Source of the DNA: Phaeosaccion multiseriatum
Taxonomy: Eukaryota > Ochrophyta, other classes
Assembly (NCBI GenBank): GCA_965112735.1
Contig: OZ218962.1
Coordinates: 1-64,000, forward strand
Reading direction: 5' to 3'
Length of the DNA: 64,000 bases
The translations under genes were made by a program, and so were the position numbers. The notes under the pieces are model-generated. The model searched no databases, was not told the origin of the DNA, and was given only the letters and a program-made list of their open reading frames with translations. Shown in pieces: positions 11,891 through 23,900 of this stretch. Position 1 is the first letter of the stretch. Each line of letters opens with the position of its first letter.

Positions 11891-14800
11891 TCAAGCAAGG
11901 CAGGCTCTCCTTCTACCCTCCTGCTGCTCCCTGATCCCCTCGTCCGTTGCTAATTTTCTTACAAGTTTTTTCACCTGGCGAAACTCTCCTCGGGTGTCGG
12001 GGTTCTTGTCCCATAAAGTCTGAATGAGCGTGGCCCAGACCTCTGCGCACGACCCAGCGATGACCGGCCGGGATCCGAGATCCACTACTTTCCGAACTAT
12101 CATTTGGCTTCTTTCATTCTCCCATGGTCTTGCCCCGTCCTCGGCTCCGAAGAGCTCCCACAATACAATGCCGAAAGAGTACAAGTCGGCCTTTTCCATC
12201 TGTTGCAGGGTCCATTCTTGACTGGCGTCCTCTTCCAAAACCTCGGGGGCTGTCCAGGCTAGAGTGCTTCCCTGCGAATGATTATCAAGCAACAGGGGCG
12301 AAGCGAAAGGAAAATCAGACACAGGTTCAGACATTCTTCAGGGTCGAAAATAACGAAGCACACGACAAATTGGACTAGCTAGAATCAAAGCAAAAGACGA
12401 AGGGCCCGTTTGAAGTTACTTACCTGCACCTCCGTGTGCTCCTTGTGATAGACTGTAGATTGGGAAATGGTCTCCCTGGTATAGGACAGGCCAAAGTCGC
12501 ACAGCTTGGCCCGATAGTCCCCGGTAATGAGGATGTTCGCGCTTCTAAGGTCTCGATATGCCACGCCATGGTCGTACAGGTAGTGGGTCCCCGTGGCAAT
12601 GTCGTGAGCAATTGAGGCCCTCTTTGATGGAGGTTCCAGTTTTTTTCTGTCCTTGAGCGGAAGACCCAGTATGTCATAAAGGCTGCCCATCTCCACAAGC
12701 TCCTGCATTTTAAAGTTAAGAAAATGTGGTGGTAGTAGGCAGAAGAAATAAAAGCGACTCAGTTGCGCGTAATTTCTTGCCGTTGTGCCCCAGAATTACT
12801 GACAAGCCCGTACCTCGACGATTATGAGCCGCGACTTGCTCGCGCTGGCACCGTACACGTTGACGACCTGTTCGCATCGCGCCAGGCGCCGAAGGATGTA
12901 AAGCTCGGCGGCGAATTGCCGACACTTTGTAATCCTGTCCCGCTCGTCTACACCGTCGATCTTGATACACTTGGCCGCATACTCGCACCTGCCTTCGCCT
13001 TCTCCCCAAAAAACTCTGCAAACATCGGACTGTAAGCCTCGGCCGATAGGTTTTGTGTCCGGGAAGCTAGGAGAGAGGCAGAGGTGGGGTAGGTTAACAT
13101 TGGGTCCACGAAAACAAGAGGAACGAGGCAGGAGGAGGGAGGGGGCGTAAGGCAGGCACCATGACAACCCTAACCCTTCACTGACTCTTCTTCCGAGCAG
13201 GAAGTGTGTCCCGACCGACTCGTGGTCCTTACTTGAGGTCGTCGACATGGATCCTGAGAATTCTTAGCTCCTCTATAATGGCGTGACGAGAGGTGTCAGT
13301 TCCCCCTTTCTCTTTTTCCCCTTCGTCTTGACCACTTGCCCCGTTCATTATCATGGGCCTCCGCTGGGTGTCCCTCGCCTCGAGCTTAACAAAGTCATGC
13401 AGGAAGTCTTCCATGTTCGCGTCGTGGTTCTCCAACTTCTTGTTCATGATGAAGAACTCGATGCACACGTCCAGCTTACGGGATACCTCTGTAACTTCGG
13501 TCAAGGCCTCTGTATTCACCGCAAGATTCTCTGCATTCACCGCAAAATTTATTTTTGAGATGGCCAATTCAATGGTTCTGACGATCTCTTCGACGTTTTC
13601 CTTAAATTTCTTTGCCAGAAACATTTGCGTCAGGCGACCCTGGTATGAGTCATGGACGCATAATCGACGTGAGCGAGTGTATGAAATAGACACACAAATG
13701 GACGGAAGGGAATGGAGGATCGAAACGTGAGGTTAGTTACAGACAGCAAATTTCCATCCCAAACTTTCTCACAGCCACACGCACGCACCTGCTGGTAGTG
13801 CTTCTCGGATTCATCACGGAGGATGAGCAGCTGGTCGTGCACCGGTTCTAGCAGCGTAAAGTTCGCCGCAAGCGCCGTGGAATCGGGGTCACGCCTCTTC
13901 ATTTCCAGCAGCTGCTTGTGCAGTCCCTCCAAGACGGTCAAGAAGGCAGCTGTCAGCCTCGCCGTGTCCGCCTGCTCGCGGGCGCGATTGTTGCTCGAGA
14001 AGCTTTCGTACATGTCGTGCACCTCTCGACAGAGCACCACTGCGGCCCCAATCCAGGGAAGCTCCTCCACGACATTGGCCCCAACTGTGACTATAGACCG
14101 GCCCACCTCCCTGGTGGCCCCCCTCGCGCCCGTACTAGAGCTGGAACTCTCCTTCCTCGGTCCCAGAGACGTACTTTGCTCACTGTTCTTCTTTCGTCGG
14201 TACCAGCAGCAACACGCCAGGAGCACGAAAACAGCGAAGAGAGACGCAGGGATGCCCGCTGCGAGTCCCAGGGTTCTGCTCGTGTTCGATCCTCCTAAAA
14301 TCAAATCGGCAAAAACAAGCGGTAGGGGGTGGGAGAAAAGGGATTGGGTGTGACACAATGAGGGGTGGTCTGCACAAAAGCTGCTTGTTAACCTTGCTCA
14401 CCTGCTGCATCGGAACGAGGGGGAGTCAAGCTCGAAGAGAGGGCCACGCACTCCGACTCGCCGCGTAGCGCTGCGCTGGCCTTGGGCTCGCCTTGGACGG
14501 TTGCCGCAACGGTTGCCTCCTCCGCAACACACACGTCAAGAGCCTGGGTGAAGTCCTCCCCGGACAGCCGAGATGCCATTTCAACGTCTGGTGGTGACGA
14601 AGATGATGACGCGATGATATCCAGCGAGTAGTGAATCTCATAGAACGGGCCTGATGGTGTAATTCTCGTAGCAGACGAATTGGCCAAGCAGCATTCGACA
14701 ATCACCGCAGATGGGTCAACTCCAGCGACGACCTCTGACACTGCACATGGCAGAGCTGCTTGGTAAGCCTCCACCACCAGCTCCTCATCCGCATCCAAAA

Positions 14801-17131
14801 GCCTTCTCTCCGCATCCGCATTCAAGAGCCTTCTCTCCTCATCCGCAGTCAAGACCCCGAAGCTTCCTCCCAAAACATCGTCTGGTGCACCCAGCCACAA
14901 CAACAGTCACGGCGAGCGCATGCCCCGAACCAAGTATGTGGAAAAGCGACAAGCAAAGCGCACACACACACACATGTATATAAATATGGTGAAAGAAATG
15001 AAGACGAGAAAAGGGGGAGCATTCCCTCTTTTGGTGGAGCAGTTCTTGGCCGGGCTACAACAGCCGTCGAGCCGCTGCCTCAGCATGGAACAGACAGATG
15101 CGTCTCTGCAGCCAGATTCATCCAACACAAACTTCAGGGGAGAGATGACAAGTAAAAAGAGCCGCTATTTAGTCAGACGGACAACACAAGCCAGCGTCAT
15201 ACAGCCGGTACGCATCTGACCTGCTGCGATGGGAGCCGACGACGTGGAAGAATCAAGCGATGCTGGGGAGACAGTGGTTGGAAGAGGCGAGGGTGAGACA
15301 GTCTCCTGCGTCGGAGCGGGACTTGGCACTGGTGCTGCGGAAGTGGGTGGCGGTGTTGCTGGAGCAGGGGTCAGCTCGGGCGTGGGTGGTGTTGTTGGAG
15401 CAGAGGTCGGTTCGGTGGTGCGGGGGGGGGTCGGCTCGCGCGTGGCAGCGGGTGCTGTTGCCGGGGTTGCAGAGCGCATGATGAGGCGAGGCGAGAGCGG
15501 TGCCCAATGTTTCAAGGCGGATCGTGGGCGGTTGTGTACGTGGTCGGGAAAGGGTGAGCCATACGAGGGACTTTGCGAATCCCAACGAAGCCATGCAAGC
15601 CTGGAATGCCAAGCAACACCCTGATACTACAATCTTAATACTCTTGTTCCTTTGCTCGCACCAGCCACCCCATACTATTTGCTTCCTTGACCCTTGAGCA
15701 TACCTGAAGCTGCGGGGCACCCAATTGATGATGTAACTCCATCATCGACGGTGCTAGGGAGGGGTGAAGACATGCATACGTACATCACAGCATCATTGAA
15801 AATAAAGTTACCTGAGACGGTCACCTTAGGGACACAAGGAGCCACAGAGTGAGAGAGAGTGTAACAGCAGAGACAAAGCAAAGGTAGTGAGAGTCAAGAG
15901 GAGAGGACAACCTTCCTGACGCTCTCTCGCACCTCTCCTGTCCCTGTTGATTACGATCAACGCTGCACCTTCTCTGGGGTGCCTCCGCTCATCAAGAGAG
16001 CACACCAATCAGTCACCACACTTGATTCGCTGGGCCTTACCTCGCCAACGAATCTGATCGATGCACCATTCCCGGTGTTGTGAACCGCCGAGCCACCTCC
16101 TATAGCGATATTGCCTACGAACGAGCTTTCCGCCGTGAACGTGATGTCTCCTCCGTCATTGTGAAGCCCTCCTCCACTGCGATTAGCCTCATTGCCTTTG
16201 AAAGACGATTCCGCCATGAACGTAATGTCGCCTCCGCTGTTGTAAAGCCCTGCCCCTTGTAAGTCACTCCTGTTGTCTTCAAACACAGACACTTCCATGA
16301 ATATAATGATTCCTTCAGCCGCATTAGCGATGGCACCACCATTAGTAGGTGATCTTCCATTCGACCGAAACAAGGCATCTCCTTCAAAGGTGAGTGCTCC
16401 ACCATTATCTATCACCCCGTCTTCGTTGGCGACAGCTGAGGCAGTCAGGCCAGTGTGGAGGGATGAAGCAAGAAGCAGGCAGAGTGAAAGCAAAGGCAAA
16501 GCAACGGCGGGGGCCATGCAGACAGCAGATCCATGGTTAGCAGCTGTGTATAGTAGATTTCCTTCCCCCCTCCCTCTATGATCCTCTGCCTTGGCTTCCC
16601 TTGATCGCACACCACACCTTCGACGGTATTCATGAACGTGAGCGTTCCCAGGTTGAATATGACCCTCGCACCGACGTTGCCGAAAAAACTCGCGGCTCCT
16701 TCGAAGCTTACAGTGCCTGAGGTTATGTTCAAGACGTTCTCCTGCTGGTGGAGAGAGCGAACAAGAAGCAAGCGCACAAATCATGGTGGTGAGTGGCCTT
16801 GCACTTGGCTGGGTGGGCGGCTTTGTGACAGAGGGTCGGGTGGGGTCTACAAAATTTCCCACTGCTTTTCTCTCGCTCATTCGCTCTCTGTGCTTACCTC
16901 TTCATAGTTGGTGAAGGAGATAGGGAAGCCTGCATTGGCGAAGATGAGCTCCCCTCCAGTTACCGAGAAGGTAAGCCGCTGGATAAATACCGGCGCAGAA
17001 AGGGTGATCGTGATGCGCATGCCAGCCGAGACGAGCAGAGTTCCCACATCTTCATCGCATTTCAGGTCACGATCTAGAGTAAATGACGACACCTCCTTAG
17101 AGGGTGTGCAGCTGAGCGTCTCCTCCGCCAT
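11891..17131 (-). CDS. Transmembrane receptor kinase: Pmp-like repeats, MLKL-like helical segment, TKL/TK-type kinase
   Basis: Exons traced on the minus strand: 17131-16898, 16741-16618, 16435-16041, 15824-15784, 15753-15704, 15454-15221, 14881-14402 (or from 14740), 14294-13789, 13639-13233, 13066-12814, 12702-12424, 12271-11891. All phases agree and give about 1,127 aa from Met at 17131. The ectodomain has GGA/GGG(I/L)xN and FxxN repeats like the chlamydial polymorphic membrane protein repeat, then a Pro/Thr-rich stalk. One membrane helix lies at about 528-551, followed by Arg/Lys. About 575-790 is an amphipathic helical region containing ELPWIGAAVVLCREVHDMYE, resembling MLKL/HeLo-type bundles. 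The kinase (about 825-1120) has a G-loop, Lys856, Glu, YRDLRSAN (His to Tyr in HRD), DFG and a TAPEVL activation-segment end, so it is probably active. No signal peptide is visible at this Met; the true start is probably in an unseen upstream exon. Confidence 0.82.
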
Positions 17132-18066
17132 TCTGCCTCTCCTGACGCTACCCCTTTTGACAGGGAGGAGGCTAAAGAGAGGACAGTGTGGGGACTGAAA
17201 TTTAAGACGCCCCCCCCCAACTGGCTTTGATTCATTGTCATCAAGCTCCCCAGAGCCATAATAATAGAGACTAATGGAAGGGGGAAATGAAAAGAAGACT
17301 AAAAAAAAATCTGCCGCCGTCGGACCAAAAGACAAAGTTGGGGTTTCTGGGGACCCAATCAGTATAGTGTAACGGCCGGAAAACGGGCCAACGAGTGCTT
17401 GCTTAGCTTCTGCTTGGCTCTAGCTTGGCTTGTAGTCTAGCTGTCGGTAGTTTCGACACCTCTAGTGTCGAAATCAGGCGCCAGATGGCCCACCGGGGCC
17501 ACCGGCCACAGATGGGCCATTTCAACCCCGAAGAACAGAGTGTACAACCGCACCGGGCACACCAGAGACGCAGGGCACACTCATTCCTTCCATGGTGGGA
17601 CCATTTCAACCCCACCGGCCCAAGAAGGGGGGAGGAAGTAGAAGTACGAAGTATCACGAAATTCCCGGCAGCTCGTACTTGAGGGCTCTATTGCAGCAAA
17701 CCATTGTTAGCTACCAGTGAGGAACAGCACGTTTGGGGACCAATTGAGACCAATCGCTACCTACAGCTCGCCCAACACACAAAGTCCACATGGGTGCCCA
17801 CAGGAGTAAGCCCCAAGTTCGATGCGTGCGTGTCTCTATACAAGCCTGGGAAAAGTCCCGCCCCTCTACAGGCGCAGTTGGGGGCGTATGGGCCTCTCAC
17901 ATCGACATGTTTACGTAAGTGAGCCCTTTCCACCTCCACTCCGTCGCTTTACCAGTTGGTACTCCACTCCGTTGCCAGGGGTGGGACGGGAGAGGGCCAA
18001 GAAGCGACTGCCCATGTGTCTGACTGTCTCACTGCCTTACCAGTGCCGTGAGGTGCTGTGCAGTGC
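17132..18066. other. Intergenic: 5' side of receptor kinase / 3' side of TrmH-like gene
   Basis: No convincing gene. An in-frame minus extension runs to a Met at 17335 with a hydrophobic stretch (ADFFLVFFSF) that might be a signal peptide or just an intron pyrimidine tract. A perfect 9-bp hairpin, TTTCGACAC / GTGTCGAAA with a 5-nt loop, lies at 17451-17473. The phrase CCATTTCAACCCC occurs twice between about 17515 and 17612. Otherwise nothing recognisable. Confidence 0.5.
17451..17473. other. Perfect 9-bp stem hairpin
   Basis: TTTCGACAC, loop CTCTA, GTGTCGAAA. It lies in intergenic DNA between two minus-strand genes. No U-run follows on either strand, and function is unknown. Confidence 0.5.
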
Positions 18067-20109
18067 CTATTTGGTGGTGCGGTAGCCTGCCACCTGGTGC
18101 TGCTTAGTGGTGTTGTCCCTACTCGAGGGATCCACCTCCGGCGGCAGATCAATACCGTTCCTACGCAGGATGGGTAGCCCCGCCTTGACGCTGGCAAGCA
18201 GCCACTGCATCATGAGCACTCTCTTCTCCTGCAAAGGGAGGGTGCCGCGGGGGAGCCCGCCCTTCGCCTGCAGATACGCCAGCGTGATGCTGGTGGCCTG
18301 AGATGGCAGTGGATGGGGGGGGAGGGGGGGTGGCGCACAAGATGTTGAGGGCACTGGCTCCCCTTTGGAGCAACCATGTCTAGGGGAGAGCCTGTGTATA
18401 TCGGGCTACTCCTCACAGCCTCATACGTATAACCACCACCCTTCACGCCCCGAAGGGAGACGTGGGTACGGTGGAGAGGAAGCTCATCGCTCGAGTGTTG
18501 AAGTGGTATTGAAGTAGGCCGCGAAATCCTCCTAACTGGTGAGCGGCACTTCCTCTTCCCTCCCTAGCAGAGAGGCAGAGAGTGTGCTGTCTGGGTCCAC
18601 GTCGATATCGACACTTGTCCGGGGTTGAAATAGGGCCATGTCAGGTATTCGTGTCAGGACCCCCTTTCTGGAATGTCCTTTGGACTTCCACTTTTTCCTT
18701 TCTCTTTCAACAAGGTACCTTGCTCTACGAGCAGGCTACAAGATTATAATAACAGAGCCAGTGGAGTATTCTCTAAACCCGTAGAAGAGGTTGTGGGCAC
18801 AGCAAAAGAGGCAGAGAGGCAGAGAGGCAGAGAGGCAGAGAGGCAGAGAGGCAGAGAGGCAGAGAGGCAGAGAGGCGCGCCCCCATCGACCATCCACTGC
18901 CACCCCCTCGCCCCCCCCCTTCTCCCTCCTCCCTCTGCCACTCACTCACCACGCTCATGTTGAAGGACTCGGCCATGCCCACCATGGGCAGGTAGAAGGT
19001 ACCGTCCGCAAGCTCTCGCATCTCGTCCGAGATGCCCTCCTCCTCGTTGCCAATCACGAGTACTGTGGGCGGAGCGGACTCTGCCGACAGGTCCACGGCG
19101 TCGATGACTTGTGCCCCGGGCCGCACGTCGGAAGCCAGCACGCGGAAACCCTCGGCTTTGAGAGCCTTGACGGCCTCCGTAGAGGTGTCGTGCCCATGGA
19201 TGGAGAGCCATTTCTGATCGGGGGGGGACGTGCAGGTCGTGTGGGTCACTTTCACAAGCAAGAGCAGAGCAGAGCAGAGCAGAGCAGAGCAGAGCAGAGC
19301 AGAGCAGAGCAGCGGAGCCACGTGTACGTGTCAGTCCGTGTGCCGCACCTGACTCCCCATGGCCACAACCATGGTCTGCAGCTTGCCGCTCCGCTTGTAC
19401 TGCTCAGGGTCGGCGACGACGTGCACGTGCTGGATGCCGAAAGAGTCCAGTGTGCGCAAGCAGGCCCACACGTTGTTGGGGTTGGATGGGTTCTCGAACA
19501 TGAAGCGCTGGGGGGGGGGGGGGGAGGGGGGCACCGACAGGAGCGTGCGAGTGAGCGACGGCAGGGAAGGAGGGGGCTCAACTCCTCCTCTCCCTTCCCT
19601 CGTCAATGAGCCCCATCCTCATATCCCTCTCACGAGCTCTGCCTCACCGCGTGGTGCGTCCTGTTACCGAGCACGGTGGTGAGCCTGGCCAACCTCTCCT
19701 TGGAAACATGTCCGCTCAGCACCTCGATGGCCCTCTCCACCAGCTCCATTGTGCTCTCCGAGTGCGGCTCGCCCAACCTGCAGGGGGGCAGAGGGCAATG
19801 GCACCAGACAACAACAGATGAACGGGCAGTAAAGACTCTTCGAATGCACACGCTGCATACATGGATGGCCCTCTCCGGACCTCTTGCCTGCTCTGCTCCT
19901 TCGCTCCCCACTTGCTTACCATTTGTTCGTCATCACGGACCCCCCGGGGAGATTGTCCCCTTGCTTGTTGAGCAAGGCCACCTGCAAACCATATGGAGTG
20001 AGCGCCGCACCACACGGTCAATCCCAGAGCAGAAGGGAAAGCGTGAGCATGTGCATGAGTATGAGCAGCACGCGTACCATGGAACTACCTCTGCACTCTG
20101 CCCACTCTG

Positions 20110-20147
<38 letters not shown>

Positions 20148-20719
20148 ACCTCGTGCGGCTTCTTGTACCACGTGCCGAACTCCCAAGTGTCCCACGCATC
20201 CACATCCTGCCCCTCCTTGGGGCCCTTGCCGATCCCTCTTTCCGGGCCTGAGTACTTGCCCCTCCGCCTGCGCGCACCCAGGTCGCTACCAGCCCTGGGG
20301 TGTGTTGGGGGCCAATGGAGAGGGGATGAGGAGGAGGCCCTAAGTCGGTGCACTGGCGCTGGCAAGGCACGGACCAAGCAGGTCCACTGGACACCGAGAC
20401 CACTCCACCACACAAAGACTTCTACCTCTCCTCCTCTCTACTGGGGAATTGGGGACGGAGAGAGTCTCTCCCAGTAATGCCCGAGCCTCTCCCCTCCCAA
20501 CCGGAGCCCACATCACACAAACCTGGGTCTTCGCCTGGAGGGGCCTGTCGTCCCTCCCTGCTGCCCCGCTGGCCGCTTCGCTGCTGCCCAATGAGAGGCT
20601 GACACACTCCTTGCCATGCCACCCCTAAAAGCGAGCACCCCTTCTCGTCGCACGAACAAGAGCGCGAGCATGCTCAACAGGGGTGCTTTGCTTCCGGCTT
20701 TGAATCGAGCCCTCCCCAT
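18067..20719 (-). CDS. TrmH/SpoU-family RNA (guanosine-2'-O-)methyltransferase, possibly organelle-targeted
   Basis: Seven exons with consistent phases: 20719-20523, 20294-20150, 19981-19920, 19777-19648, 19507-19349, 19213-18950, 18297-18067; about 395 aa. SpoU motifs are all present: motif 1 NPNNVWACLRTLDSFGI, motif 2 VLVIGNEEEGIS, motif 3 LPMVGMAESFNMSVATS. These build the trefoil-knot SAM site. The preceding ERLARLTTVLGNRTHHA fits TrmH-type (tRNA Gm18) enzymes better than RlmB. The family transfers methyl from SAM to the ribose 2'-OH of RNA. The N-terminus (about 110 aa) is basic with a hydrophobic core APLLSMLALLFV and GVLAF; an Ala-Phe junction is the heterokont plastid-signal hallmark, so import into a secondary plastid is possible but unproven. 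The last intron (18298-18949) carries a GAGGCAGA array. Substrate (tRNA or rRNA) is not determinable here. Confidence 0.88.
18808..18875. repeat. GAGGCAGA tandem repeat (intron)
   Basis: Eight-bp unit GAGGCAGA, about 8-9 copies, in the last intron of the TrmH-like gene. Confidence 0.95.
19261..19312. repeat. GCAGA pentanucleotide repeat (intron)
   Basis: About ten copies of AGAGC/GCAGA in the intron between the fifth and sixth exons of the TrmH-like gene. Confidence 0.95.
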
Positions 20720-20915
20720 GCTCCTCCCCTCCTACGGGTAGGGCCTGGCTTCGGCGGTTCCAGGACCGGCGCGCAGCTACTTCTCCTCCCCGCTCGCACA
20801 GCAATAAGGCGGACGAGCAGGACGACTCCACAAAATGGGGGAAATATTAAAGGGAGGTGTTGGGTTGTTAAAGGGGCCCACGCAAAAGTAACGACACGGC
20901 CGAAAAAAAAGTGCG
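20720..20915. promoter_or_regulatory. Short divergent promoter region (196 bp)
   Basis: Lies between the start codon of the TrmH-like gene (minus) and that of the TPR-like gene (plus). Both must be driven from here unless 5' UTR introns exist. No TATA box stands out. Confidence 0.5.
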
Positions 20916-23900
20916 ATGCCTCCTGAGGATGGCGAGAGCGACGAAGACTCGTCCAGCGAGTGTTCTGAGGAAACCGATGGGGAGGATGAGGAGCAGGACG
21001 TGTGGGTGCTTGAGGGCCTGTTTCAGAAGTACGCCCGCACTATGTCTCGGAGGGATGAGGGCGAGCTGTGGGAGAGGGTGGCCAGGGCTGCTTGCAACAA
21101 GGGGGCCTTCGAAAAGGGCATGCAGGCCGTGGACGAGGCAGTCAAGGTGGGGAGCGACGCGAGAAGCACTGGCTGCTGGAAGCCCTTCCTTATTTCCCCC
21201 CTCATTTTCGTCCTGTCTGCAGGTGTGGAAGGAGTACGGTGACCTAGAGGAGGAGGGCCGTGTGACGTACCTCAGAGGCTTGCTTCTGGACGGCGAAGGG
21301 AGCCATATGGCCGCTGCAAAGGCTTTCAGACATGTGAGGAGTGCACTTGTTCGTACGGGGGGGTGGGGTCTCCTTGAAGCACTCGGGGGGAGGGGGGCAA
21401 CGCACAGGCAAGCCGCCCGCCGCGCTTTTTGCTTTCCCTTTGCCCTCCCCTCCAATGTCCTTGCTGGTGTCGTGTTGTGTGTCCGCGTTTAGGCCCAAGC
21501 CTTGTGGGGCGAGGCCGGGAAGGAGAAGGAGCGGCTCAGTGTGCAAGCAGCGTACAACAGGTGAGAGGCGTTAGGATGTGGCTTTAGACGACGGTATTCC
21601 CTACGGCTCCCAGTCAGAGGCTTGTGGCGAGCCGTTGCTTCCCTTCTGCGGATCTTGAAGAGGAGGTGGTCTTCCTTCTCGTCTGCAGCGCCCCCCTATC
21701 CCTTTCCCTCACCCTGACCCTGTGGCTCTGACTCGAACTTTCATCCCGCCCCTCAGCGCGGCAAGTGAACTCAAGGCGGGCGGCGAGGAGGCCGCTGTAG
21801 AGACCGCACTGAGGTGAGGTGAATAGAGCAGAGCTACAGGGTCAGGTGTCGTGTGTGTGCATGTGTGCGGGTGTTCGCTGTTCAGCATCACCCAGAGGCA
21901 TCGTCTCCCGTTTCTATTCCAGTCAGTCTCGGTTCGCTCACTTCCGATGCACCGCGTTGGACTCACCCTCACCGATTCATTCCGTCACCGATTCATTCCG
22001 TGTCTTCACCCCTTCGGCCCCTTTCCCCTGCGCGTGTGCTGTTTCACCGGTTACTGTGCCATATCGCACCTGCAGGCAGGCTCTGCTGGCCGCGAGGAAG
22101 GCTTGCCTCACGGACCTGGAGTTGTTGTGTTTGTGTCTCTCCGCACTTCAACACATGGCAAACGGTGAGGGATATGCTTCTTTTATGCACGCACAGAAAC
22201 ATGGGCATGGACTAAGGCCCTTCCTGCCAGAGTTGAGTCGAGTCCGTCCCCAGCCCGCCTGTATCACCCCACGCCCATCCACTGCCATCCACTGCTCCTC
22301 CTCGCCCATGTGATCCTCCCTCCCTCCCTCCCTCCCCCCCCCCGCTACATGCGATAGGCATGTGGTCTCTTGCAGCGGCGGACTTCACCCTGGCGGTCGA
22401 GTGCAGCGCGGCATTGGACAAGAAGATGGGAAAGGGGCAGAGCGGAGAGGAGCAGTGCGGAGAGGAAGGCACCTCATCGAGGTCGTCTTCCTCCGAGGAA
22501 GGAGAGTCATCGCCATCTGGGGACACTGATGTATCACACGGGTCAAGGAGCAGCGAAAGCAGCAGCAGCGGCGTCAGTAGCAGCAGCAGCGGCAGTAGCA
22601 GCAGCAGCGTCAGTAGCAGCAGCAGCGGCAGTAGCAGCAGCAGCGTCAGTAGCAGCCAAGGTCCAGGGTCGTCACTAGACTCAAGTCCATTCTCTAAGAG
22701 CGCTCCTTTGCCACCCTGTGCTGTGCCTCTTGCCGGGCGCATCTCCATGCATGCGAGCTTCGGCGTGTGCCTCATACAGGTGTGTATGTATGTATGTATG
22801 TATGTATGTATGTACGTGTATATGTGTATGTATGTATGCATGTATGCATGTATGTATGTATGTATGCATGTATGTATGCATGTATGTTTGTATGTATGTA
22901 TGTATGTACGTGTATGTGTGTATATGTACGTATGCGTGCATGGTGATGGGGAGTGGGCAGCGACTGGGCAGTGCACAGCTGTTGTGTTTATGTGTGTATG
23001 CATGTATGTATGTACGTATGCATGTATGGTGATGCAGCAGTGCAGTACAGCGCAACTTGGCTGAGAGGACCCGCTCTGGCGGGAGTGGATGAATTGATGA
23101 CGGCAGGGCCGACACACTGATGGGTACTGCCTGACAAATAAGGCGTCCAGTCTGCGGCCGAAGTGTGATGCGTGACGCTCCCTCCCTGCGTCCTCCTGCA
23201 GCTCAGACTCAAACCCCCCCCCCCTGCTGTATCACCAACTGCTCTACCCCCTCAGACGGGCATGCTGTCGAGGGCCGCTGCGCAGTTTGAGCTGTCCTTA
23301 TCGGCAGTGGAGGAGCTCGAGGGCCTGTCTGAGGCGCGCAGGAGGAGAGAGGGGAAACTCGTGAATCCCCCGGGGGGCGTGCGCAGGGAGGTGAAAGCAA
23401 TTGCCCTCTACCACTGCGGGGAGGCGCACAGGCTGAACGGCAGGTGTGTGTGTGCGTGTATGTGCGTGTGTGTGCGTGTGTGTAGGTGGATGTATGTGTG
23501 CATGTATGTGTGTGTATCTGAGTGTATGTGTGTGCGTGTGTGTATGTGTATGTATACGCTTGTATACGTGTCGACTCGTGTACAGTCATGACGTCTTGAC
23601 CAACCCTGGCCTGCTGCACTACTGTATCACCAACTGCTGCCCTGCCGCTGTATTCAGCCTGGACCTTGCCGTGCGACGCTTGCTCGAGGCGAGCGAAGAG
23701 ATCAAGGCGTGCCACGAGCAGGGGGGCGAGCAGGGGGGCAAGCAGGGGGGCAAGCTGGGGGGGCACTGGGCAGTCGTGGCCGCTGAGGTTGCCAACAGCC
23801 TGGCCCTCTGTCTGCTTGACATGACCGCCCCCCTGGGGTTGGAGGGGGTGCAGGGGCAGCCCCGGGGGGCAGAGGACGAAGGCGCGAGGCGCAAAGGTGA

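Noticed and set aside
15253-15720. Alternative minus frame of 155 codons across the kinase stalk
   Set aside because: The frame with Pro/Thr-rich stalk joins neighbours in phase; this one does not.
16380-16521. Signal-peptide-like MAPAVALPLLSLCLLLASS on the minus strand
   Set aside because: It coincides with the pyrimidine tract before the acceptor at 16436; upstream ectodomain exons join in phase across it, so it is more likely intron.
18791-19609. 272-codon plus frame opposite the TrmH-like exons
   Set aside because: Antisense shadow; the minus strand holds the conserved SpoU motifs with proper splice sites.
22718-23117. Cys-Met-Tyr-Val and His-Thr-Tyr-Ile repeat frames on both strands
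   Set aside because: Product of the (TGTA)n microsatellite in a TPR-gene intron; unit length makes stop-free frames by chance.
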